A stretch of 64,000 bases of DNA, from assembly GCF_000826545.1 (NCBI RefSeq), contig NZ_CDME01000008.1:682001-746000 (forward strand). Reading direction: 5' to 3'. Below are positions 44,085 to 52,861 of this stretch, piece after piece. The notes below the pieces were generated by a model. That model did no database searches. It saw nothing but the letters and a program-made list of their open reading frames with translations, and was not told the DNA's origin. Source of the DNA: Kibdelosporangium sp. MJ126-NF4. GTDB lineage: Bacteria; Actinomycetota; Actinomycetes; Mycobacteriales; Pseudonocardiaceae. A program made the translations under genes and the position numbers. How positions within the stretch are numbered: position 1 is the stretch's first letter; every line of letters begins with the position of its first letter.

Positions 44085-44199
44085 TGTGTTCTGTGCGCTG
44101 TGTTCAACTGCCCGTTCCGACAGTTGAACACACTATTCGTTCCCTTGCCTCGTCGCGTTTTCGGCGTTGTACAACCATCCGATGTGTTCAGTTGAACAC
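44085..44199. promoter_or_regulatory. cluster of TGTGTTCA half-sites (StrR-like operators)
   Basis: A half-site TGTGTTC lies at 44085-44091. A perfect dyad TGTGTTCAACTG-N10-CAGTTGAACACA spans 44099-44132. A compact dyad GTGTTCA-N2-TGAACAC lies at 44184-44199. The ACTG/CAGT core resembles the StrR consensus (GTTCGACTG-N11-CAGTCGAAC). Two StrR/ParB-like regulators are encoded within 5 kb. Confidence 0.6.
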
Positions 44200-44366
44200 T
44201 GGTGCCACCGGGCAATGCCTGTTAAGAACTAACTTAGTCATCGCTGGGGTTGGTCAACTGGCAACAGTTTGCCGTCGGCGTGTGGCTGCTTCGATGCGAT
44301 TTCCCTGCGGTGATCGCGTTTCGCCCCGGCAGGGGACCCACATGTGGAAGGACGGCTGTCGTCAGC

Positions 44367-45506
44367 ATGCATGCAAAGTTACGAAGATTCGCCGCTATGG
44401 CGCTGGGTATTCCCATGGCCATGTCGGCATTCGCGCCCACTGCGGGTGCGCAGGCAACGTCCATTGCCGACCAGCTCAGAGCGACAGCTTATGCATTCGC
44501 TGGTGCGTCGGCGGCGGACGGAATGCTGGCCGGGACGTCAGACGCCGATCTGGCTGTGAACGCGGTGCGTTGCCTTCCGTTGGACGGTCGCACGTACTGC
44601 CTGCACATCGGCTGGGTCGACCATGCTCCCAGCGCGGCCGAACTACGCGACCGGGTCGGTGCGGAAGCGGCCATGACCCGGCAGGCGGCGACCAACACCC
44701 AACTGGCGGCCAAGGGCGACATGCCGTTGTCCGTGCAGCTTCGGAACTGGGCGAACCAGTCGCGTCAGACACGCGTTTCACAGGAAAAGGCCGAACTGGA
44801 CGAGGCAATTCAGGCTCTGGGCAAGGTCAAGCTGTGGGACTACGTGACGGCGGGCAAGCCGGTGCCGTCGGACCTCGTCCAGCGCTTCCCGGAAACGGCG
44901 GGTCAGATCCACCAGGTCGGCCATCACGGTGTCAGGTCGATGGCTGAACACCATGAAGGTGGAGTCGGCGACCCGAACCGGGGGCAGAAGGCAATCAGCG
45001 GAAACTACAGCGGACCGGCATCGTTCGTCGCGTTCGCGTGGAACGATCCCCGTCGTGGAAACGAGCTCAGCCCCGACAACGGGTTCGACCAGCATTTTTG
45101 GGCCGGGCGACTCGGCACGACGACGGCCGGTACGGCGATCGCCGCTGTCAGCGCCAACATCAACGAGCACCTGACCTGGAAGGACACCGGGGTAGGCCCG
45201 TACGCGGTGGTCAGCATCGCCGGATGGGACACGGCGAGGTGGCAGAACCTGTTCCGCACTCACCTGCTCAAGGCACCTGTTCAGCTGCAAGCCGTGATGC
45301 ACGCGGGCAACAACAAGTATGGCATAACCACGAGCGGACACTTCAACGTCGCTCGCGCGTTCAACTTCAATCCCAGCAATCCGAGCTGGCAGATCAGCAT
45401 CTACGAACCCGTTGGCGGCAGCCGGATTCCGGTCTGTTACTGGGAGGACTTCGCGAACATCATCGACCAGAACCACCGTCATCCCATGAAGAGCATCTCC
45501 TACTGA
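44367..45506 (+). CDS. secreted protein of unknown function
   Basis: ATG 44367 (MHAKLRRFAAMALGIPM) gives 379 residues with a good signal peptide ending at AGAQA; a GTG at 44250 would bury it. No named family is recognised. The carboxyl half reads SGPASFVAFAWNDPRRG, VVSIAGWDTARW, TTSGHFNVARAF and SIYEPVGGS; the GHFNV and CYWEDF motifs recall papain-like C39 folds, but no clear catalytic cysteine is placed. Cysteines near 68 and 78 may form a disulfide. A dense group of palindromes precedes it, and a terminator follows. Confidence 0.6.
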   Translation: MHAKLRRFAAMALGIPMAMSAFAPTAGAQATSIADQLRATAYAFAGASAADGMLAGTSDADLAVNAVRCLPLDGRTYCLHIGWVDHAPSAAELRDRVGAEAAMTRQAATNTQLAAKGDMPLSVQLRNWANQSRQTRVSQEKAELDEAIQALGKVKLWDYVTAGKPVPSDLVQRFPETAGQIHQVGHHGVRSMAEHHEGGVGDPNRGQKAISGNYSGPASFVAFAWNDPRRGNELSPDNGFDQHFWAGRLGTTTAGTAIAAVSANINEHLTWKDTGVGPYAVVSIAGWDTARWQNLFRTHLLKAPVQLQAVMHAGNNKYGITTSGHFNVARAFNFNPSNPSWQISIYEPVGGSRIPVCYWEDFANIIDQNHRHPMKSISY

Positions 45507-45541
45507 TCCGGCTCACGTACAGAATTGGTTGAGTGACATGA

Positions 45542-45567
45542 CTGGTTGGCGGTGCGCCGCCAACCAG
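45542..45567 (+). terminator. terminator after the secreted protein
   Basis: Perfect 11-base inverted repeat CTGGTTGGCGG with the loop TGCG, 36 bases behind the stop. Confidence 0.75.
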
Positions 45568-45706
45568 CACCACGCAGGACGGCTTCGCGGTCCCCGCGCC
45601 CGACAGCCTTGACTGTAACTCCATGCCGCGCTGCGGCGAGGAGCTCACCGATCCGGTGCGCAGTCAGTACCATCCCACGTCTTTGACGGATCGCTGAGGA
45701 AAGGTG

Positions 45707-45793
45707 ATGCTGAACCACATGGTCGAAGTGCCGAGAGATGAGGAACTGATCCGTACACATCCCCGCGTCAACGACCGGATCTACCTTCTCTGA
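45707..45793 (+). CDS. possible small ORF, 28 residues
   Basis: ATG 45707 stands 4 bases after GAGGAAAGG and encodes MLNHMVEVPRDEELIRTH and ten more residues, ending in TGA at 45791-45793. The ribosome binding site is good and the peptide is acidic/basic mixed without a signal. It is convergent with the ParB-like gene. It may be a small gene or chance. Confidence 0.3.
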   Translation: MLNHMVEVPRDEELIRTHPRVNDRIYLL

Positions 45794-45835
45794 CCGGGCC
45801 CTTCGTAGTGTTCAACGGAAAACAACGAGTTGGGA

Positions 45836-46837
45836 TCATGCGGTGGCGTGGTTGCGTTCCAGCGTGTCGGCGAGTTCGTGCCACGCGGCGGCGTACTGTC
45901 GCATCAGGTCGGCGACCACGGTCAGGCAGTGTGGCGGTATCGCTTCCAGTTGACTCGACCAATCGTCCGGTGCGACAGCGCGTTCGTGCAGCCAACGGAT
46001 CAAGGTGCGGCCCGTTTCACTGAACCGCAGTGCCGGGTCCCGTCTAAGCATGTCCAAAGTAGACACGATGTTGCCGGTGCGCGCGGTTCGTTCGAAGGCA
46101 CCGCCATGGTGACCTATGGCGCGGTGCGGGTGAATGGGTCGATGTGCCTGGCGGCGTTCGGCTTCGCGCTGCTGGCTCGGTACCGGGTCCTCGCCACGGC
46201 GTAGGCGCTCGCGCACGTCGCGCACGGTTCCGGTGGAAATCCCCGCGGCGGCGGCGACCTCGCGCAGCGATGCCCCCGGCCGCTCGAGGATCACCCGACT
46301 CGCACGCCGCCGCCCCTCGGCACTGTTCACGGGACGCGCACGTCCATCACGCCCCACCCGTACGGGTGGCTCTGGCAGGACAACGGCCGACCGTCGCCGA
46401 ATAGCAGACACCGTGCTCCCCGCCAACCCGGTCGACGCGCCGATCGCACGATCAGACCAGTCCGGATGCGAAGCGATGATCCGCACCACCGCCGCCTCCC
46501 GCTCCGCCGATGACAACGGCAGGCCATGTTTGACGTTTGCCTCCACGCCGAGCCGAAACGCTTCCGCGTCACTACCCTCGAAGAACCGCACCTCGATCAT
46601 GTCGTCCCCACGCATTATCGCCGCCTGCAACCGATGCGCACCGTCGATCACTCGCATCCTTCGCCGGTTCACCACAATCGGCGGCAACCTCACATCCACC
46701 GCCGCCAACATCCGTACGTGCGCTTCGTCCACACCACCTGACCGCGGCGACTCGCCTGGCAACAACTCACCAACGGCCACGCGCACCACCTCACCCATCC
46801 CGACAGACAGGACCGAACCGTCCCCCGAACGACGCAC
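45836..46837 (-). CDS. StrR/ParB-like pathway regulator
   Basis: GTG 46837 follows GGAGGGGG; 333 residues. A ParB/sulfiredoxin-type nuclease-like domain comes first (VRLPPIVVNRRRMRVIDGAH, HRLQAAIMRGDD). A helix-turn-helix follows (SDRAIGASTGLAGSTVSAI), with a second (ASLREVAAAAGISTGTVRDV). This is the architecture of StrR, Bbr and Tei15*, activators of aminoglycoside and glycopeptide clusters. It shows strong similarity to the protein at 48741-49820. Targets probably have GTTC-x-ACTG-type dyads such as those at 44099. Confidence 0.82.
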   Translation of the reverse strand: MRRSGDGSVLSVGMGEVVRVAVGELLPGESPRSGGVDEAHVRMLAAVDVRLPPIVVNRRRMRVIDGAHRLQAAIMRGDDMIEVRFFEGSDAEAFRLGVEANVKHGLPLSSAEREAAVVRIIASHPDWSDRAIGASTGLAGSTVSAIRRRSAVVLPEPPVRVGRDGRARPVNSAEGRRRASRVILERPGASLREVAAAAGISTGTVRDVRERLRRGEDPVPSQQREAERRQAHRPIHPHRAIGHHGGAFERTARTGNIVSTLDMLRRDPALRFSETGRTLIRWLHERAVAPDDWSSQLEAIPPHCLTVVADLMRQYAAAWHELADTLERNHATA

Positions 46838-47324
46838 AGAACCCCCTCCAGCAACGGACCCGTACTTGTCTCCAGGCGCGAACCAGCGGTGAATCCTGGT
46901 GCCCAGCGCCCGAAAAACGTGGCCAACACGTGGGCAACGGTGACATTGCCCGACGTCTGGCGGACCGCGAAGCTAGCCGAACCCCGAGCGGCCCATCCGT
47001 GACACGGCGCACCCCCTGCGGAGCCTGCTCGACCACAGAGGCGCGTCTGGTGGTGTCAGATCGGTGATGGTGGCGACCAACAGCCGGGCAGGAAAAGTGG
47101 TACCCATGGCCACTACTGTGCTATCACAATGAACCCACGGGTAGGGCCAAACCGAGCCCGGCCAAAGGGACCATAACTCCGGAGCCGGATTCCTGTCACT
47201 ACCCCGAATCCGATCGACCAGCGCGAGGAAACCCGCCGACGTGCCAATGTTCCCGCTGTCATGGCGTCGAGGTCAGCACAACACAACCGGCACAACACGA
47301 TGAAGTGCGAGGGGACTGAGTAGC
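46838..47324. other. intergenic, nothing recognised
   Basis: 487 bases between the divergent regulator and the NmrA-like gene. No protein-like frame, repeat or clear promoter was found; a GAGGGGA ribosome binding site for the NmrA-like gene lies at its right end. Confidence 0.5.
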
Positions 47325-48173
47325 ATGGCAGTTCTTGTGACGGGAGCGACCGGACTTCCAGGGCGCCACGTTGTCGATCAACTCGTGGTGGCGGGGCAGG
47401 ACGTGCGAGCGCTGACGACCAGAGACCTCAGCACGGTGGGCCTGCCCGCACGCGTCCAGCTTGTGCGGGGAGACCTGACCCAGCCTGAGACATTAGTTGC
47501 CGCGCTGAAAGGCGTGGACCGCGTGTTCCTCGTCCCCATAGCCTCCGCCATGGGAGATTTCGTGGACCTGGCCCAGAAAGCCGGGGTGCGACGCGTGGTG
47601 GTGCTGTCCACGGAGGTAGCTGCCCGCCCGAAAGACTTCGCAGCGGGCGGCGTGGAACACCACCGCGCGATCGAGCAGGCCGTCGAGCGTGGGAATTTCG
47701 AGTGGACCATCCTGCGGCCAACCGGGTTCGCGGCCAACACCCTGGAATGGGCGTCCTCCATCGCCGAGGAAGGCGTGGTCCGGACCACCTACCCCAACGC
47801 GGCCCAGGCACTGATCCACGAGGCGGACATCGCGGCGGTCGCGGTCAAGGCACTGACCGAGGACGGTCACGAGGGGCAGCGATACGTGCTCACCGGTCCC
47901 GAGGCGATCACCAAGATCAAGCAGGTCACAGCGATCGGCAAGGCGATCGGCCGCGACATCCGGTTCGAAGAGGTCTCACCGGTCCACTGGCGGGCGTCGA
48001 TGGCCCAGCATGTGTCCGAACTCGTCATCGACATGATGATGGGCCATTCGTGGGATGCGTCGGCCGAACCGGGAACGGTGGACCCGACGGTCGCGCGGAT
48101 CCTCGGTCGACCGGCCCGCACGTTCGACCAGTGGGCTGCCGACCACCAGGACGATTTCACGCAGCCAAGCTGA
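47325..48173 (+). CDS. NmrA-like NAD(P)-binding protein, second copy
   Basis: 282 residues from ATG 47325. The Rossmann motif is TGATGLPGRHVVDQLV. The whole chain runs parallel to the 38465-39316 protein, including long identical blocks (RPTGFAANTLEWASSIAEEG, ALIHEADIAAVAVKAL). One in-frame TTA codon lies near 47492, absent from the other copy. Probable NADPH-sensing or quinone-reducing atypical SDR. It stands alone between two cluster regulators, which is a likely site of recent duplication. Confidence 0.87.
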   Translation: MAVLVTGATGLPGRHVVDQLVVAGQDVRALTTRDLSTVGLPARVQLVRGDLTQPETLVAALKGVDRVFLVPIASAMGDFVDLAQKAGVRRVVVLSTEVAARPKDFAAGGVEHHRAIEQAVERGNFEWTILRPTGFAANTLEWASSIAEEGVVRTTYPNAAQALIHEADIAAVAVKALTEDGHEGQRYVLTGPEAITKIKQVTAIGKAIGRDIRFEEVSPVHWRASMAQHVSELVIDMMMGHSWDASAEPGTVDPTVARILGRPARTFDQWAADHQDDFTQPS

Positions 48174-48489
48174 GCATCGCCCCGACCGACGGGCTCGGAT
48201 GAGGTTTCGACACGGGCAGGACACAATTCGGATTCAGAGTTTCCAATGAACTCCGCTCCGTTGCCGATATTCACAGTTACCATACCGCGCCGAGCCGCGA
48301 CTGCACTGTCTCGATAACCAGCTCCGCGCGTCCCTGCGTCCTTTTCGGACAAATCTTCATGGTGGTCGATCATGAATGGACAAGGCTGGCTACGTATCAC
48401 ACCATGTCCGACCTGGGATGATAGGATGTGGCTATTCTCTGCGGCAGTGACCCCACTCCGGTGGCGCTCTCAAATCGTCAATCAACTTG

Positions 48490-48518
48490 TTGACAGCATT
48501 ACTTCTGTAACATACACT
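48490..48518 (+). promoter_or_regulatory. sigma-70-like promoter upstream of the cluster regulator
   Basis: TTGACA (48490-48495), 17-base spacer, TACACT (48513-48518). Consensus -35 in an AT-rich patch within a 567-base gene-free stretch; the next gene start is at 48741, implying a leader of about 215 bases. The rest of 48174-48740 shows nothing else. Confidence 0.6.
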
Positions 48519-48740
48519 AAGTATTTCCAGCGTACGGTACTTTTTTGGTGCTATTGAGGGCGATTGTTATGGCCGAGGACACCGGGGGCGCGGTGCCCAG
48601 ATCGACGCACCCCTCTTGAGGCTCTCGGGAAGGCACTCACCGGATAGTTGACTCCTGCCACCCGACTCGCCATCCGTGGACCGTGGCCACATTTCAACCG
48701 CCGCGAATCGCGTACTGCGACACGGCCTCGGGAGGTGGCG

Positions 48741-49820
48741 TTGAGTACAGAACCTCATGCGTTGGACGCGAACGTTCCGGGAACACAGGTTTCGAAAGCG
48801 CGGGGCGAGGGTACCGAGTTGACCGTGGTGGCGCACGGCCTCGCTGATCGGCAGGTTGTCGTGGTTCCGACCGCCGTTCTCCTGCCATCCGATTCACCAC
48901 GTGTCGACGGCGAGAGCGATGAGCACATACGGAGAATCTCCGAAGCGGGCGGCAGTGACGTACCGATCGTCGTGCACCGTCCGACGATGCGTGTCATCGA
49001 TGGCATGCACCGGTTGCACGCGGCTGTGCGGAACGGGTGGAAACACATCGAGGTTCAGTTCTTCGACGGCAGTGAATCCGACGCGTTCGTGCTCTCGGTT
49101 CGGTTGAACAACCGCAACGGGCTGCCGCTCTCCAGAATGGACCGCATGGCCGCCGCGACGCGGATCGTCGACTCGCATCCGCACTGGTCCGATCAGTCCA
49201 TCGCTTTCGTCGCCGGGATCTCGGACAAGACAGTCGCCGCGATCAGACAACGTTCAACTTCGGAAGATCCGAAGTTGAAATGCCGAATCGGTCGGGACGG
49301 GAAACGGCGTCCGCTGAACGCGACAGAAGGACGGTTGCGCGCCAGCGTACTGATACGGGACAACCCAGATCTGACGTTGCGGGAAGTGGCGAAGAAGGCC
49401 GAGATATCGCTCGGCACGGCCGGGGACGTCCGAGAGCGGATCCGCCGGGGTGAGAACCCGGTACCGAAACGATTCCGCACCGAGGCCGAGCCGACGGCCG
49501 AGACAGTGCCTCCGGCCGCCGAACCGGATGACCTTGAGCTGAGTGTCGATGTTCGGCAATGTCAGGACGCGTCGAATCTGCACACTCTGCTCCGCGATCC
49601 GGCACTCCGGTCCCACAAGGAAGGGCAGTTGATTCTTCGCCTGCTGTACATGCACCTGCGGCCGCCGCAGGACTGGGATGAACTCCTGAACAGACTCCCC
49701 CCGCACAGCATGGCGCTTCTCGCCGACGCGGCACGCCACTGCTCACTGGTGTGGCGGCGGATAGCGCTTCGGCTCGACGATCTGGACGAGAGAACACAGA
49801 CGGACGTATCCGAGGCGTAG
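48741..49820 (+). CDS. StrR/ParB-like cluster-situated regulator
   Basis: TTG 48741 has GGGAGG 5 bases upstream; 359 residues. ParB-like domain (VPIVVHRPTMRVIDGMHRLH, QFFDGSESDAF), helix-turn-helix (SDQSIAFVAGISDKTVAAIR) and a second HTH (LTLREVAKKAEISLGTAGDV). Its layout equals that of the 45836-46837 protein. StrR-type proteins activate transcription of their biosynthetic clusters by binding paired palindromes. It is the first gene of the azapteridine-type cluster on the plus strand, immediately before the large LuxR-type regulator. Confidence 0.83.
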   Translation: MSTEPHALDANVPGTQVSKARGEGTELTVVAHGLADRQVVVVPTAVLLPSDSPRVDGESDEHIRRISEAGGSDVPIVVHRPTMRVIDGMHRLHAAVRNGWKHIEVQFFDGSESDAFVLSVRLNNRNGLPLSRMDRMAAATRIVDSHPHWSDQSIAFVAGISDKTVAAIRQRSTSEDPKLKCRIGRDGKRRPLNATEGRLRASVLIRDNPDLTLREVAKKAEISLGTAGDVRERIRRGENPVPKRFRTEAEPTAETVPPAAEPDDLELSVDVRQCQDASNLHTLLRDPALRSHKEGQLILRLLYMHLRPPQDWDELLNRLPPHSMALLADAARHCSLVWRRIALRLDDLDERTQTDVSEA

Positions 49821-49986
49821 CCGGAACGAGGCGACATGCCGGAGAAGCACGTTCAGGCCGCACCGAACCCGGTGGTGCGTGGACGCGCGCAGCCACCGGA
49901 ACACTTTAGTCCTATGTGGATAGTATGGCTCGCCGGTCGTGTCAGTGTCATGCCATTGTCGATGGGGCTCGTGAACTGGGAGAAGC

Positions 49987-52677
49987 ATGGTGGTCCATCG
50001 AGACAGTGTGCCGCAGTGCATAACCGACTGTCTTGAAGCCGCGCGGAGCGGGCGGTTCGGCAGTCTGCTCATCGAGGGCCCTTATGGCTCGGGGAAGTCG
50101 GCGGCCCTCGCCGAAGCGGCGCGGCAGGCCCGAAGTATGGGGCTCCGTCCAGCGTGGTTGTCCAGCCAGGATGGCCGCGCCGCCGCCGTGCCGGACACCC
50201 GGCCTCGCGTGCTCCTGGTGGACGACCTGTCGGCCGCGCACCCCGAAACTCTGGATCAACTGTCCACCATCCTCACGGATCCGCAGCGGCTTGCCACGGC
50301 GGTTGTCGCCACGTGTGAATCCGGGTACCGGGGAAGCGATCCGGAGACGTTCTCGGTGATCATGAACCAGTTCCTGCACAGGTGTGTGCTGACCAACCTC
50401 AACCGGAGCGAGTTGCGGGACCTGCTTCACCGGGAGTTCGGACGCCCGCCCTCGGAGGAGGTCGTCACCGGGTTCCAGCGGCAAACGTCGGGAAATCCGC
50501 TGTGTGTGGCGACGCTGGCGCGGTCCGTGCTCCGGAACGCGAATCCGGAGAACCTGACCGAGCAGGACCTGTGCGCCGCCGACGTGACCGAGATAGTCGA
50601 CGACATCGCCGCCAGAGACTGGCGTACCGAACGCTCCCCGCTGCGCTTCGTCAACGCTGTGGCGGTTCTGGAGCCGAACGCGTCGGCTCGACTCGTTGCC
50701 CAGTTCCTCGCACTCGACGAGCTGCGTACCGCGGACGTCCTCGACTCACTGCGGAAAGCCGGGTTGATGCACGAGTCCGAATCGGGCTACGCGCTTTCCG
50801 CGCCGATGATACGCAGAGCCGTACTGGCACGGATGGCGCCGAGTGAGCGGGAGCAGGGGAACCTCCGCGCGGCTTCCCTGCTCCGAGACCAGTACGTGCC
50901 GGCTCAGGAAGTGGCACGGTACTTGCTGCGCATCCGGCACACCGCGTTTCCGTGCTGGGCGTGCGCCGTCGTTCGCCAGGCCGCGGACGAGGCCCTGTCC
51001 GACGGGCGGCCGGACGAGGGACTGGAGTCCTTGCTGTGCGTGGGCCGTCGATGCGGCTGTGCCTCGAAAGTCGAGATCTTCCGGCAGGCTGGGCAGTTGA
51101 TGTTGGGCAGCGACCGGAAGCAGGCCATCCACTACCTGTCGCAGGCGCTGAGCTACGCCACCGACCTGCCGGGCCGGTCGCAGGTTCGGATTCAGCTCGC
51201 CAACGCGCATCTCGTGGACGATGACGTCGTGACTGCCGCAGACGTGTTGCGCAGCGGTATCGACGAGGTGGCGGGTGTTGATCCCGAGTCGGCACAGCTG
51301 TTGGACGATGAGCTGTATCTCGTCGAGACCCTGCGCTGGGGCACCAGGGAAACCCTGCCTGCGCGGCCAGTGGACCGCGGGCAGACATCGGACACAGTGG
51401 AACACCGGCCGACAAGTCGCGCGGGACTGGTCAACCTCGTTCTCCGGGACAATCTGCGGCACGAATGGCACCGCGACACGATGGTCACCTGTTCCCAGCG
51501 CGCCCTCATCAGGGACCCGTGCAGCACCGTCGACGCGCTGCTGGCGCCAGTGCTGTTGCTGCTGTACGCGGGAGAATTCGAAGCGGCTTTGGGGGAATGT
51601 GACCGGATCGCCCGACGACAGGCGCCTGAGACTCTGCCGCACGTGCTGAGTGTACGCGCCACTGTCGCGTTCCAGATGGGAAACCTGAGGGAGGCACGTC
51701 GCGCCGCGACTTCGGCATTGAACGCGACCGGGTTTCTCGCGCCGCGATCACTCTATGCAGGCTTGGCCACGGCGAGCCTGGTCGGCACGCACCTGGAAAC
51801 CGGCGAACTCGACGCCGGGCGGGAGTGCATGGACCGGGCCGGTCTCTCCGGCGAGATCCCGGTGACCAGCGCGCCGGGCCTGCTGGTCCAACGCGCCTTT
51901 CTGCACACGGAGTACGGAGCGTTCGACGCGGCGTTGGAAGATCTCGAACAGTGTGCTCACCGCTGGCGGAAGTACGGTGCGTACGACCCGATCGAGGCGC
52001 GGTGGCGCTCGGCGTACGCCATGGTGTGTGTACGCGCGGGCCGGTGCCATCCAGCGGCCGAACTGGCGGCCGACGAACTCGACAGGGCAAGACAGGCAGG
52101 CATCGCGGCGCACATCGGGACAGCGCTCCGCACAGTCGCGATGTGCGCTGGTGGGACGGAACGGGAGCACCTGCTGACCGACGCCGTCGACATCCTCGAG
52201 CACACGTCCGCGCGACTGGATCTCGCATACGCGCTGTTCGATCTCGGTGTCGTTCTGAGAAAGGCGAACCGGCCGAAAGAAGCCCGGCACCGGTTGCGCT
52301 CGGCTCTGTCGCTCGCGGACCGCGCAGGCGCCACCGTGCTCGCCGACTGGGCCAGAAGCGAACTGAGGATAGCCGGTGCGCGGCCACGGCGGAGCACCGA
52401 AACCGGTGTCGACGCGCTCACCCCCAGCGAATACCGGGTGGCGCTGCTCGCGGCGGAGGGAATAACGAACAGCCGGATCGCCGGAATACTCTATGTCACC
52501 AGCCGGACGGTCGAGATACATCTCAGTCGGGTGTATCAGAAACTGCTGATATCCGGCCGAACCGAACTTGAGGCGGCCTTGTCCGACCGAAAGTCGGTGC
52601 CACCGGAGACATCTGCCGAGCGGCCGCCGGACAACAGTCCCGCAGCGGGGAAGCAGCGCCGAAAACAGCGTCGATGA
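49987..52677 (+). CDS. large ATP-binding LuxR-family (LAL-like) regulator
   Basis: ATG 49987 behind GGGAGAAG; 896 residues. Walker A GPYGSGKS is at 31-38 and a Walker B-like RVLLVDDLS near 73-81. The middle 500 residues form helical TPR-like repeats. A LuxR helix-turn-helix ends the protein (LTPSEYRVALLAAEGITNSR, VTSRTVEIHLSRVYQKL). LAL/MalT-type activators commonly control actinomycete secondary-metabolite clusters. Together with the StrR-like gene just upstream it gives two pathway activators in a row. Confidence 0.88.
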   Translation: MVVHRDSVPQCITDCLEAARSGRFGSLLIEGPYGSGKSAALAEAARQARSMGLRPAWLSSQDGRAAAVPDTRPRVLLVDDLSAAHPETLDQLSTILTDPQRLATAVVATCESGYRGSDPETFSVIMNQFLHRCVLTNLNRSELRDLLHREFGRPPSEEVVTGFQRQTSGNPLCVATLARSVLRNANPENLTEQDLCAADVTEIVDDIAARDWRTERSPLRFVNAVAVLEPNASARLVAQFLALDELRTADVLDSLRKAGLMHESESGYALSAPMIRRAVLARMAPSEREQGNLRAASLLRDQYVPAQEVARYLLRIRHTAFPCWACAVVRQAADEALSDGRPDEGLESLLCVGRRCGCASKVEIFRQAGQLMLGSDRKQAIHYLSQALSYATDLPGRSQVRIQLANAHLVDDDVVTAADVLRSGIDEVAGVDPESAQLLDDELYLVETLRWGTRETLPARPVDRGQTSDTVEHRPTSRAGLVNLVLRDNLRHEWHRDTMVTCSQRALIRDPCSTVDALLAPVLLLLYAGEFEAALGECDRIARRQAPETLPHVLSVRATVAFQMGNLREARRAATSALNATGFLAPRSLYAGLATASLVGTHLETGELDAGRECMDRAGLSGEIPVTSAPGLLVQRAFLHTEYGAFDAALEDLEQCAHRWRKYGAYDPIEARWRSAYAMVCVRAGRCHPAAELAADELDRARQAGIAAHIGTALRTVAMCAGGTEREHLLTDAVDILEHTSARLDLAYALFDLGVVLRKANRPKEARHRLRSALSLADRAGATVLADWARSELRIAGARPRRSTETGVDALTPSEYRVALLAAEGITNSRIAGILYVTSRTVEIHLSRVYQKLLISGRTELEAALSDRKSVPPETSAERPPDNSPAAGKQRRKQRR

Positions 52678-52861
52678 CGCGTGCGCCGACCGCGTGCGAA
52701 ACAGGCCCGGTGAATGACTGTCAGCCTCGCCGAGGCGTAGCCGACATGCCCATCTTTTCGTTTCACCACCGGATTTGACGGATCTGTGCGATCACTTCAC
52801 CATGCATTGAGTGAGTGAGCCCTGGAATACGTGTGGACGAAAGATAGGGGAGCACGACGTA

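Noticed and set aside
45569..45695. plus-strand frame reading PDSLDCNSMPRCGEEL
   Set aside because: It has no start codon with a ribosome binding site and begins within the terminator hairpin at 45542-45567.
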